Assembly: GCA_037447655.1 (NCBI GenBank)
Contig: JBBHKE010002726.1
Location: 1 to 64,000, forward strand
DNA: 64,000 bases
Origin: Zygnema cylindricum
Taxonomy: Eukaryota; Streptophyta; Zygnematophyceae; Zygnematales; Zygnemataceae
Reading direction: 5' to 3'
Within the stretch, counting starts at the first letter, position 1; each line of letters opens with the position of its first letter. A program made the position numbers and the translations under genes. The notes under the pieces were generated by a model that was not told where the DNA came from, made no database searches, and saw nothing but the letters and a program-made list of their open reading frames with translations. Positions 22,849 to 35,568 of this stretch are shown here, one piece after another.

Positions 22849-25800
22849 ATGGCAGGCGCAGATTTTCTTCCGACAGAGGAGACGCCCCACGATGACAGCA
22901 ATCAAAGTGAACCAGTACTTGGAAAAAACGTTCAGGAACCTAGAAAAACACGACTTATGATCACTGATATGGTGCTTGATAACTTCAAATCGTACGCAGG
23001 ACCCCAGCATGTGGGCCCATTTCATAAGGTTTGACTAATCTTATATTTCGTAAAAATGTGATTTTTAAAGCTGATTTCTGAATACTGCTTAGTATTCTCG
23101 ACTCTCGTCTATTGTGAAGAAGCAACTTATGTGTCTTATGTGTCCTTTCACAAACGTATGTGTCCATCACTCACTTGAGTGCTTGCATTTTAATGTCGTG
23201 CAGTGCTTCACCTCTGTTGTTGGACCTAACGGCAGTGGCAAGAGCAATGTTATCGACGCCATGCTTTTTGTCTTCGGTAAACGCGCAAAACAGGTTTGAC
23301 ATAAACCAAACTGATGTCATTTGGTGCGGCTTGGTGCACATTTCCGGGCTCTTAGGAACTCAGGATGAATGTAAAAAAAATAATTCTTGACGCGTATTTG
23401 TAAAATATGTCGTGTGGTGCAGCTTCGCTTGAATAAAGTTTCAGAACTCATCCACAACTCTTCTAATCACCAGAACCTTCAGGAGGCGAGGGTGACGGTG
23501 CATTTTCAAGAGATCATTGACCTGGTTAGTAGTTATGCCGCCCAATCTGCATGTTATCTCCACGAGTTTACATAATTAGGATAAGCACCTTAAATTTGAT
23601 CTTCCGGATCAGCGAGAGAACTTTAGACAAGAAGTGCAAAGACGTGCAGTGCAGGGTTCTCAGAATTTCATCGACAATATATTCTCATTTAAAAGTAGCA
23701 CGTGGTTGCTGTGCATACTTTGTGGCAGATGTTTTTCCTGACAATAAGGGCAAAGATTTCATGAATTTCCTGATAACTCACCAGAAAGTTGTTGTGTTTT
23801 TTTGTGTGTCCAGAATGATGTCGATTTTGAGGTGGTTCCTAACTCAAAGATCACTATTGCTCGTTCAGCATACCGGAACAACACTTCAAAGTATTTTATC
23901 AATGAAAGGTCGAGTAATTTCACGGAAGTTACGCGGCTTTTGAAAAGCAAGGGAGTCGATCTGGACAACAATCGATTTCTTATTTTGCAGGTATCATACC
24001 CAATGATTATATCTCTGTGGAAATAGGACAACTCGCAACATGTTTCTAACAGCCCCGATGCTGAAAGAGTTCGATGAAGCTTTATAAATGTGTATTCATT
24101 CGTATGTGAACTAAGTCATGATTCTACTTTTATGCCTTCGACAGGGCGAGGTGGAACAAATTGCGATGATGAAGCCAAAGAGCCAAGGCCCTCACGACGA
24201 GGGGCTCTTAGAGTACCTGGAAGACATTGTTGGCTCCAACTGCTACATACAACAAATTGAAGAGGTGGCCAAAACGTGAGTGTCTTGTTTCCTTTCCATG
24301 ATAGTTAGAAATTGCTATGCAACCTCGCAAATTCATTTGGTTTGGTATTTGGGTTCTTAAATTATTCCTGAAAGTGTTTACTGAATGGGCTGAATTTACA
24401 GGCTTGAGACGTTAAATGAGACGCGAGGTGCTATGGTTCAACGAGTAAAGCTAGTTGAGAAGGACAAGGACTCACTTGAGGTATGTCAATAAACTCTCAA
24501 CGTGAATAAATTTTTCATTTAAAGACATTAGAATGAATAACGCAGTTGGAGCACGTTCTGGAAACCTTTGCTATATGCCAATGTTTTTTGTTCATGCTCC
24601 AAAACTGAGAAGTCCTTCCAGTCCACTATGTCGATGGCGTCTTATCCACAGAATCCTTTTTGTGTTTTTATGCTTTCAGGGAGTTAAACAGGAAGCAGAA
24701 GCTTACATTCTAAAGGAAGCAGAAAAGCTTCAATGGCAAGGCAGAGTATATGAGCTTTCACTGCACGAAGTGAAGGAAAAAGTTGATTCATTGCAAGGAA
24801 AAGAAAAGGAGTTGCAAGAGAAAGTCAAGGAGGAAGGGTAAATGAGGACACAAGCAACTCATTTTACTTTTCTCCACATGCTGGTCTAAGTTCTGGTTTG
24901 GCCCATTCTGTACAATCCATCAGCTTGATATTGTTCAACCATTATGAACATGCTCTTAACTCCCAATAATTGAATTCATGTCTTTTGTTCTCTTTAGGAA
25001 GGAAGTCCGTAATTTAACTGTGTTTACTGTTGGTTCAAGTCGAGAGGCTTTTTCTCTTGTTGTGCATGGTTTCTGAAGTTGTACTTTGACTGGCAGGGAG
25101 AAATACGCTGAATACAAGAAGGACCTCGATGAAATGGAAGTTAGGTACAAAGTACTAAGTAAGGAGCATGAGGTTAGTTCGTGACATGTGCCCATATGAT
25201 CTGCATTATGCAATTCACTGCATGTTTTCACTCACAGCTGTATCTTTTCTCGTAACTGTGCATTGTGAGACCTACTCAGAAACATGAGATAGTAATTGTG
25301 TAGCTTTACTCTGGTAGAGAGGTGGTAAATTATTGACTTTGGTGAGGTTCTTGATGCCTGTCTTGACTTCGACGGCATGGTGTATTTTCAATTGTAAACG
25401 ATGCAGGCGATCCAGAAAGAGAGGGAAATTTGTCAGAATGAATACAAGGAATTTGAGAGAAAGGACGTAAAGTACAGAGAAGATATGAAACATAGCAAGG
25501 CAAAGCTGAAAAAACTTGAGGAGAAAGCGAAGAAGGTACAGAATCTCATTGTTGTTTGGCCCACTGTTGGCAGGTCTTCACAGACTCGATAAACACGCAA
25601 TAAGTATTTATCTTATTCTGCTGTTATGTTCTGCCCAGAATATCTTTTGTCTTTGAATTGTCCTGATAAATATAGCGATTTCTCATTTCTTGCTAAAAGG
25701 AGGACTTAGATACTGAAGTTGTTAGTCCGTTGAATGGTTTGTTAGATATGGAAGACGTTTCTGCATGCTGTTACGCAATTTATTAACAGCACTGTTTTTT

Positions 25801-28800
25801 TGTTTTGATAAGGTCTTCTATGTCTTTATGATCCAGGCAAAAGCTATCTAGGCAAATAAGAAGCATTTCCATCAGTTTTTTTATAGATATTTCAAGATTG
25901 TTAGCAAAACATGGCACACGGCATAAACGTTCAACTATGTTTTGAAGCCATTTTCTTAAGCATTTGCACTCAGTCCTTTGAACAAGTGAAAAATGAGAAT
26001 GTCGAGTAAGTTCAGTGTGTGGTCTGTCAGCACATCACGTGGTCGACAAACAACTTTCTAGCATCTCCTCCTCCTCTATACTAAATGTCTTGAACCGTCA
26101 TTTCAAGACTCAAAAACTGTCTTATTTCTCAAACCTTTGCGATGTTTTTGTAGATGATCTTGCGGGCCACTTTTACATATTTGTTCAATGTGAACAATAA
26201 AGCATGGTTAGAGTCAGCTGAAGCATCTGTACTGGAGCTGGTTTTGTGTTTCAGGATACAACTAAGCTTGAAGAAATGGAAAACGAAGTTGAGGAGGCTA
26301 AGGAGTTACTGCCTGTTCTTGAGGAGAAACAGGCGAAAACCGCACAAGTACTCACAGGCGAGGAAAAGCATTTAGAGAAGTTGCAGGAAAGTGTAAAAGG
26401 TGAGATTTTTTTGGAGTGAGAGTCCACCTTCAGTGAGGTTGAAACAGAAAGTAAAATATTAGTTTTGCCAAGTTATTTCTGCTGGCATTGCTTGCTAGGA
26501 TTCACGACGAAAATGAAGTAGGAATCAGCATCAAGCCAAGTGTGACAGAAATTAAATACCGATCCATGTTTTGGTCCTTGCCAAAGAAGTGAGTCTGATT
26601 GGTTTTGGGAAGTGTCGGTCAACTTTTTGCTATGTGCCAAAACTTGCAGCTGAAGTGGAGAAATATCAGAAAACTCTGTCACAGCTCCGCATCGAGTTAG
26701 AGCCTCATGAAAAGAAACTCAATGAAAGTCGAGCTCGGAAAGACATCGCTACGACCAAGAGGAGCTTGTTGGATGAAAAGGTATCCCAGCCTTTTCGCTG
26801 CTTTGTGTAGTAGTTGAATTGCGTGAATCCTCCCGGGGTTGTTTTTTTTTCTCCAGTGTGTGTCAAATTACTGATTTTGTTTAGAAAATTGAGACGGTTG
26901 GTTTTCTGGGTTCTTTTTGGCAGCATAAAACTGCTGCTAGGCATTACAATGATGCCCAAACGGCTCTGAAGGAAACGGTCCAGAGCGTTGCCAAAAATAA
27001 AGAAGAACTGACAGCAATGGCTGTCGCAGTTGAGAAATGTCGACTTTCTGCAACGGAGTCTCAAAACGAAGTGGAGGTATCAATCCCCTTTTAATTTGTT
27101 TCTCGGGATTTTTTTTTTGCCTTAATTTTTCTTTCTGTTCTGTTCTGTTTTCTTAACGTTATTATCATAAAATTCTTAGTATTCTATGCTGTTTCAGTTC
27201 TTGTCTAACCTTTTTCAAGAGGATGTTGTTCCAACATAAAGTAGTAACGGCCAGGCTTGCCCTTTACTTCGCTTTTACCAACATAAAGCTTAAACTGTTA
27301 TCATTTTTCAGAGTTCCATGAAAGAGGAGAATCTTCTTGAAACAAACCTACAAGTGGCAAGGACTACAGTGGCAGAAATGAGGGAGGCCTTGAACTCGGA
27401 GAAGTCTCAAAGCTCGATGATGCAGGCTCTTCTGCAAGCAAAAAACTCTGGAACAATTTCTGGAATATATGGCCGGTTAGGAGACTTGGGTGCCATAGAT
27501 GGTTAGTTTTCTCGCACTTTTAGCTCTTCTATCTGCTCTCAGGACTTGGAAGAAATTGTGTTTGCTAACGAGTAAGCACATATATGTAATCCATAACTCT
27601 TCAGGACATCCTTTTTTGTATACCCGATTTCTCGCGACATGTATGCAACCTCATAAATCAGATGTCACGCAGTTGATTTGGGCTGTTTGTAAATTCAGCT
27701 GTGAACATCATCGTTATCATAGTTACTGTTTGTATTTGTTAAACCAGAAAGCACATTGCTAACTGGTTGCGGTTGTCATTATGCAGCAAAGTATGATGTA
27801 GCAATATCCACTGCTTGTCCGGCTCTGGATTATTTGGTGGTGGAGACTGCTTCTGATGCCCAAGCTTGTGTTGACTTCCTTCGAAAAAACAACCTCGGCG
27901 TCGCGACATTTCTCATTTTGGTACGTAGGCATATTTTTTCTTTCAGAGGGTCTATAGCTGACCATCTCTTTAGGAAGTTCACTTCCTATTGATTTCTTTT
28001 CTTGGACATGGGTTGAACCACCAGCTTTGACACACTTTTTTTTCTTTGTTACTATGATACATTGCAGGAAAAGCAGGCGGGGCTTATACCAGCCATGAAA
28101 GAGAGATTACAGGCGCCGGAAGGGGTCCCAAGGCTGTTCGATCTCGTCTCAACGAAGAACGAGCGTCTTCTCCCAGCCTTTTACTTCGCATTGAAGAATA
28201 CAGTAGTGGCAAAAGATCTTGATCAGGTGAGGAGGACAGTCAATTCTTACAAGTTCATCTCTAACTTGTTCAACTCTTTCTCTTCACAGAATCCTTAGGA
28301 CATGAGCTCTCAACTTTGCCCTTAGGCTTTGGCTCTGTGTCTTTTGCCTACAGTTGTGACTGTCTATTGGTGTGGTCCATACAGTACTTACAAACCAGGG
28401 ATATAAACTGGTGTATTTTAAGAAGCACCTAAATTATTCTGGTCATTCTGAGTAAATGTCCATGAATCTTATCGGGAAGGTTACCAACACCATTAGTCTG
28501 GAGAGCATTGAATACAACTACCAAACTTGTTAGTACAACCCATGGTAATGGTTTGCACTCCATAGCACTTTCATGCTTTGCATGCATTCATTGAGAACTT
28601 CATGCGATCATTGAAACTTTTTGCAATCTTTGGAAATTTATGTAATCAATGGAACTTTTTTGCAATCTTTTGAACTTTATGTAACCATGGAAACTTTTTG
28701 CAAACCTTTGGAACTTAATGTAATTATTGAGAATCACCTCTTGCAGAAATAAAGGCTTGCAGTGCGGCTTACAATGTCAAAGAATGGATATCACCAACCA

Positions 28801-31800
28801 GAACTTTGTATCTGCCGTCTTTTTTCCAATGCCCCGTATTATTCACAGCTCTGTAAACGTTTTGTTTTTTCCAGGGTGCCCGAATAGCTTATGGGCCAGA
28901 CAAAAGGTTCAAGCGAGTTGTAACTTTGGAAGGAGCACTTTTCGAATCCTCGGGCACCATGGCTGGAGGTGGTGGGAAACCGAGGGGTGGAAGGATGGGC
29001 AGGGCCGTAGTTAGCACTGGAGTTTCGAAAGAATCTTTACTCCAGGCGGAACAGGAACTAGAAAGTCTAAACCAGAAACTACTGATTGTAAGGGAACAGA
29101 AGTCTCGTGCAATTGAAGGTGTGCAGAAAGCAAACGAGAAAGTGAAGTCCCTCGAACTTCGCATTGAAAAGGTCAACATTGAGGTATGGCACCTTGCACA
29201 GTCTAAACCTGTCCAGTTGAAATTTCGACAAAAGTAAGTAATTTCGAGTTCCCAATCCGGTGTTTTGTTCTCAAATCTCAAAAACGCCATACCGTGTACA
29301 GATAGTTGGCCTTTATGGTAGTGGTCAACCAGCATTAGGAAGTGAAATTGATGAGAGAAAGAAAAACAAAAGGATGAGCGGGAATTTATTGGGCCTATAT
29401 GCCTTTGTCCATAGCTGAGCAACTATCATGCTTCCATCTTGTGTCGTTTATACTTATGTAAGACAGTACTGTAGGTGTTTGTCTTTCTTTTCATATCATG
29501 GAACAGTACTGCATAACTTCTGCTCACATGTCAACTTCTGTTTTTTTTGAGCAGATAGAAGCTCTTCAAACGCAAATTGCTGAGCTCCAAAAACGCCTTC
29601 CATCTCTTAAGGAAGGAGTACAGCCCAGTGAGGAGGAGCTTGCAAGTTTGAAAGAACTAGGAGCAATTGTAGCTGCTGAAGAGCAAGAATACCTTAACAT
29701 TCAAAGTGGCTGCTCTCATCTCCAGGAAGAGGTATAGTCGTCAACATGCTGTTATCTCTTAGTTTCACAGTACTTGAGCTTGACAACAAATACTCAATGC
29801 GATGGCAGAAATCATGGATTTCTTCAGTTCGGACTCTACTGGCTAGACTTCCTTGTATGTCACGAGTATGTTTGATTTTTTTGCTTTCTGTCAAGTATTT
29901 GAGCTGCCACTTTAAGTGTTTCTCTTTGGTTTTCAATCAATTGCCTGTATCGATTATTGCAGGTTGCCACACTCCAAAAGAAGATCGATAATGCCGGTTC
30001 TGAGAAATTGTCAAAGCAAAAGGCAGAAGTGGCAAGATTACAACAGGTACACAACAGCTTGTTAAATGATTGTTTTTGTTTGATGTAAGACACACACCCT
30101 TATGATAGGCATTTCTAGTAATATACTTATTCATCAAAAAACATATATTTTTTGACTTTATGCCCACTTAAGTAGCAAAACGACCATCTTGACAGTCGCC
30201 TCCCATTGGGTTTGTCAGGAAATAGATGCAGCTGGAAGTGAGAGTAACCGCAGAAAAGTCCAAATCACAACCAATGAGAAGGCGATGAAAAAGCTGCGGA
30301 AATCTATTGACGATGCTAAGCTTGAGACTGAGAAGCTGAGCGGATTGTTTGAGGAGCAAAAACGTGAGTGGAACGAGTTAGAGGCGGGGGCCTTTCTTGT
30401 ACTTGAAAACGATGAGCGAGTAAAGCAGGTGTGAAATTCAAACTCACTGGTTTAAGCTTTTTGTGCCTCCTTGATGGAAAATCTGGTTAGAATTCCTGGA
30501 TGTTACAGGATGTTGTGAACAACATAACATTCGAGACAAATATTTGGTGTGTGGCTGGTCGCATTTTTTTATCTTTGTAGTCTCTGTGAAAATAACAAGC
30601 AGCCTTCTACAGTTCGAGGGACTAAAAAAAAATCATCAATTTCCATTTGTTTTCGCAGCGTCTGGAGGCAAAGGAGTCAGAACTGGACGCCATCAAGGGG
30701 AAGTTTAATATGCAAAAAGCCACTGTTGATGAGCTCCGTATAGGAGAGGTCAGTCGAACGTTCCTCCCTGAATTTCATGTCTTTCAAAGTACGAATCTTG
30801 TTGATAATGCAATTTCGCATAACTTCATTAACGGCAGACTTCATTAAGTTTCACAGGTTGTAAAGGGGCACCTTGTCATATGGAAAAAAATTGTTTTTTC
30901 TGATTGAGTCAACTTTTGGCGTGAGTAAAATGAGACGGTAGTTGTCACTGGATTGTAAGATGCTTTACCTTACTTCAGAGATTTGCTGCACCTAAATGGA
31001 AGTGGGAGAGCTTTCTAGTAGATTAGATAGCAGTATGTAAGACAGACTGTTAGGCTAACTTCAATGATTTTTATAACCAAAATGTTCATACTAATTCTGT
31101 GCTTTCAATTAGCTATAATATTCAAATGCAAGACAATTGGTTTTTAGATGTTTTTAAAACGTGTTTAATAGGTTAATCGGAATATAGAAATATAGAGCTA
31201 TGGCTGTCAGTATCTAAAGGTATACCGTTGGGCTAATTTTGATGATTTTTACATGCAGGTAGATGCACAATTCAAGTTGAACGACATAGGTAAACAGAAA
31301 CGAGCATATCAGGAAAAGATGAAGTCTTATGAAACTAAATTGCACGATTTACAAAAGGAGAAGCGTCGACATTTAGCCCAGTAAGCACCTGGTTTTAGGA
31401 TGTCAACCTTGTGGCAATTACACTTTTTGTTGCTGAATTTAGGTGGGCAAGTCTCATTCTGCGAGGAGTTTCATGTGGTATAGTTTTTGGTAATTGACAT
31501 CTTCAGATGAGTTCACGCTGTGAAAGCTGATTCTTGAATTGAATCTCAGTGATAGAAACTTTTCAAGCAGTAATGGTGCTTTTGTCATTTTTGTCACTTA
31601 GTCGTTGCTGCTTTTTGGAAACATGGTATAGCTGACCAGAAACTGTTCAAATTGACAATTTAGAATCGGTGCCTTTTCTTTCCTGTTTCTCACTTTTTTT
31701 TTTTGTTTAGATTGGAGAGCGATGGCATGGATCCTGAGGAAGTACAAGGAACCTTGTTGAGCTCCTCAATGGGTAACTTTAGCAAGGATCGCGCCCAGGA

Positions 31801-34625
31801 GGAAGTTGTTCGTCTCGAGGCCGAGCTGAAGGCTATGAAGCCAAACATGGCCGCTATTGCAGAGTATGTATTATAACTCTCTTCGTATATTTTTTTGGCA
31901 TCATTCTAATTTGTCAAAGATGTCTTTGCTGATGAAGTCATGCTACTGCTATTCATAGCATCATTGACATGTGACAGTAGATCAGTTTTTACATTTGTGA
32001 TAAACTAAAATTTTGGCAGGTTATTTGTCAAATAATGTCCTAGATCTCTAGTTAAACATCCCGGCATCATTAACACCCGGACATATCTCCAACCACCTAA
32101 TAATGTTGGATCCGTATATGTTTGACTCCAAAAGCTCTCATCACTTTGTTGCTTTACATCCAGCCAAATCCACAATCGTCCCAGTCCATAGTCTTTTCTT
32201 TCAAAAGTTGAGCATTTAGTATATGTGGGTGCAGGTATCGAAAGAAAGAAGCAGAATATGGAGAACGTGTGAAGGACCTCGATGCTGTAACGCAAGAACG
32301 TGATGAGACAAGGAAGCAACATGAGAGCCTACGGAAGAAACGGTGAGGGACTAACTTCAACGGCTGGGTCTTTCAGATGTCACTAAATGACAGTAAGTCA
32401 TGTCTTTGTGGAATATTCAAGACTAATTTCTTATTTTGGGGGGCGAACTGTGATCCAGGCTTGATGAGTTTATGGCAGGATTCAATGTCATCACCTTGAG
32501 GTTGAAGGAGATGTACCAGGTTTGGTTCTTGCTAACCCTAATTCACCAAAGTCTGGATCACTAAGGATTATAGAGCCCACAGTTGTTAGACTGAACCACA
32601 CTTAAAAAACTAGACTGAACCACACTCAAAATTCTCCGCCATTTGATGGTTCCTTAAACAAAGGTAAAGGATCATGTTTAGCACAAACCATGTGAGTCAA
32701 TGTGGACCATACCTGATTTAAAATTGTCACCCGTGAAAATTGTGTGAGCCTGCATTGAAATCATGCAAAGAAACTTACATTCAACGACTAATCACAGTGA
32801 ACAGTATTAACTGTCTTTTATTAGCAATATAGTACTTTTCTGTCTGTAATGGAGATTATTGGGAAAGACAAGTATTCTCGGAAACCACTTAAGAAAATGC
32901 CCTAAATCTTTATGCAGATGATTACCCTTGGTGGTGATGCGGAATTGGAGCTTGTAGATTCCCTCGATCCCTTCTCAGAGGGCATAGTATTTAGCGTGCG
33001 TCCCCCGAAAAAGAGTTGGAAAAACATCTCCAATCTTTCCGGTGGAGAGAAGGTGGGTACTTTTGTCTTTCGTAGTATTGCTGAAAGTGGATGAACAGAT
33101 TCAATGTGTTGCCATGGAATTGCCTGACTCACGTTTCATTCTATGTTCCAAAAAGGTAAGATTGGAAGGCAAAAATTTACAGACATTTGTAAAAAAAATT
33201 GGCGCTGGTTGTGGAATGTTTTGCCCATTGCGTTAGAGCTAGTGAATTACTAGTGTTCACACTTTAATTGATTGGCTACACTAAATTATGTTTTGCAACG
33301 GGGATTGATACCAGACTCTTAACTAACTAGTTTTTATTAACACTGAGTTATGCCTTTGGATGAAAAAGACACTCGAATTAGAGTGATTTACTCTAATAGT
33401 GATGGCCAGTGTAGTATGTCACTATTAAATCTCTTTTAGTTATGTTGAAGCCTTAATTGAATTTTCTTGTCTTCATTTTCGACCATTTAGTAAATATCTT
33501 TGAGTAGCTTTGAACCGGCGTACAAATGCGGTGGGATATAAACCACTTCTTGGTGGGTGGAAATGTATCCGTAAGCTTGGAAGCCTTTGATAACTTGGCA
33601 TCTACAAAAAAATGGAAAATTGGAATATGAAAGCAAAATTTACATCACATTATTTCTTCGAAAGAATTCTCAAAGCTACAGCTACAAGTGCCAGAAAACA
33701 TAACATCTCAAGCATAGTACAAGCTGTGATACAGAAGCTGTTGTGTTTCTTTAGTATGACGGGATGATGGAGCTGAAGTATGCATACTTGTGTGGGCCCA
33801 CGGGCTTCTGCAGACATTAAGCTCATTGGCGCTCGTGTTCGCCCTCCATCACTATAAACCAACGCCTCTGTACGTTATGGATGAAATTGACGCAGCACTT
33901 GGTAAGAGAGAGTGGTGGTTATGAGAGTTGTGGCTCTGAGGGTCGGTGGTTCTAAGAGTAGTGGTTCTAAGAGAGTTGCTGTTTTTGTTCTTGGTTTGGC
34001 TAGGAGCAGTAGATTGGATTTTGCTTGGACAGACAAAATATGACTGGGAATCTGCAATAACAAATGGAAAGACTGTTTTTTTGTCACTTCGCCACAAATT
34101 TATGTCCGGTTGCGATCAGGAAATTTGAGTCAGTTCGTTTCACACTTTAGCAGAGTTGTTGTTAATTTTTTATTTCCAAACTTTGTCCTGACGCATCATG
34201 GTTTTGTTGTCGTGTGATTGCAGACTTCAAAAATGTGTCGATTGTGGCACACTATATTAAGGAGCGCACGAAGAACGCCCAATTTGTCATTATCAGGTAA
34301 CAGTTTTGCTCTACATCTCTGAATGTGATGGTAGGCTCACTGCTGGGCTTGCTTCATTATAAAAGAGCAGGATTCCTAGTTAGCGGAATGTGTTTCATAA
34401 ATAAAAAGATAGAAGAAAAAAAAAGAAAACAAAAAATATAGAAAAGAAAGAAGATAGGAGAAATAGAGACTATACATAATGCCGAATTTGTGTTTTTGTT
34501 TCTACAGTCTACGAAACAACATGTTCGAGCTGGCGGATCGTCTGGTGGGAATATACAAAACTGAAAACTGCACAAAAACTACAACCATCAATCCATGCAG
34601 CTTTACTGTGGCTTCAGCTTCTTGA
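22849..34625 (+). CDS. SMC4: SMC4 (CAP-C), condensin core ATPase subunit (28 exons)
   Basis: Exons: 22849-23028, 23204-23293, 23423-23524, 23814-23990, 24145-24275, 24402-24480, 24680-24837, 25097-25172, 25407-25535, 26255-26399, 26650-26780, 26924-27076, 27312-27501, 27787-27920, 28068-28226, 28875-29183, 29555-29731, 29963-30046, 30219-30428, 30659-30748, 31259-31380, 31711-31863, 32235-32342, 32459-32519, 32918-33052, 33814-33901, 34224-34296 and 34508-34625, giving 1253 residues, the usual SMC4 length. Walker A is GPNGSGKSN (67-75). Two long coiled coils flank the hinge (about 565-730, with [13 protein letters not shown]). The ABC signature LSGGEK ends at 1161 and Walker B is LYVMDEID (D1184, E1185). 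With SMC2 and non-SMC subunits it forms condensin, which compacts mitotic chromosomes. Conserved blocks such as [16 protein letters not shown] and [17 protein letters not shown] separate SMC4 from SMC1, 2 and 3. All junctions keep frame; no break was seen. Confidence 0.96.
33219..33411 (+). mobile_element. About 195-bp CACCG-family MITE in SMC4 intron 25
   Basis: The left end reads TTGCCCATTGCGTTAGAG. The reverse-complemented right end reads CACTGGCCATCACTATTAG and is followed by TA. Termini and length match the Toc64 intron copy at 9661-9858. The left end has decayed. Confidence 0.55.
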
Positions 34626-35568
34626 TGCTGCCTTTTCTTCGAAAATCAACAGAAAAACTTCTAGCAATAACCCGTCCCCAAGAGGGTTCAAGTCTAAGTA
34701 AATCGTGGGTTGTTCTATGGCATTACAATGCCATCCTTGAATTCCCGAGCTTAGCTTTTTCCATCAAATAAAATTTCTTACTGCAAACAGATATGAATTA
34801 GTAGTTTCTGCTAAAGCTGCAATACCCACAGGAGATCCGGCATTTAGTACAACCGCAATTAGTTTTACAGAGATATTTGATAGTTTCATGCATAGGTAAA
34901 TGCTAGCATAAATTATGAGGTGACGGAGAGATTAGTGACTCGCATCACAATCAAATACCTCTGTATTTTGTAGATATTATTTAATGAATTTTATTGAAAT
35001 TTGAACCACTCATAAATAGTAACTTCAGGAGAAGAAACGCCAGTCGTTGCCGTGAATTTAGGAGGCTGGCGCATTCCACCATCGGTGATGATGATGATGA
35101 TATGAAAGGATTGGCCAAAGTTCTTTACAACAACACGAGACTAACCGCTCGTACATGTGTATTTGTTTGGGTTACCGTGTCACTGGAAAGATATCAAGAC
35201 GTCACAGCCTTCAAAATTGAATCCACAATGCGAACTTCAGCACATTATTTAACACCTTGACAAAATGTTTCACAACTGCACAGTATGACTGATACAAGTC
35301 ATATCATTCATTACAAATGGCAATTACAACCTATTAACAAGGAGATTAAAGTACGGGGAACCTCCAACTACACAAACATAACTCACCCTGGCAGAAATGC
35401 ACGTAAACTAAAACAAAAATTTCCAAAAGGAAAGACCTTCAATAGAATTAAATATCTGCAAAAGAATTCAATAGAATTACCTGCAATCAATTACTACTAC
35501 AATAGTTTCATGACAGTTGCCAAAGTTAAATGCATAAATCAAGTTCGATGTTCCCTACTTTCGGAGGC
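34626..35568. other. Convergent spacer between SMC4 and the PsbP-domain gene
   Basis: This holds the two 3' ends. AATAAAATTT at 34766 could be an SMC4 polyadenylation signal. The open frame at 34994-35260 has no recognisable domain and I do not count it as a gene. Confidence 0.5.

Noticed and set aside
25018-25050. tRNA-like B-box GGTTCAAGTC
   Set aside because: No A-box or cloverleaf at the right distance; it lies in an SMC4 intron.
28889-29422. 177-codon minus-strand open frame
   Set aside because: It is antisense to SMC4 exon 16, whose plus-strand product aligns with SMC4 and has proper splice borders.
34994-35260. 88-codon plus-strand open frame
   Set aside because: No homology, poor context, and it lies in the convergent 3' spacer of two confirmed genes.
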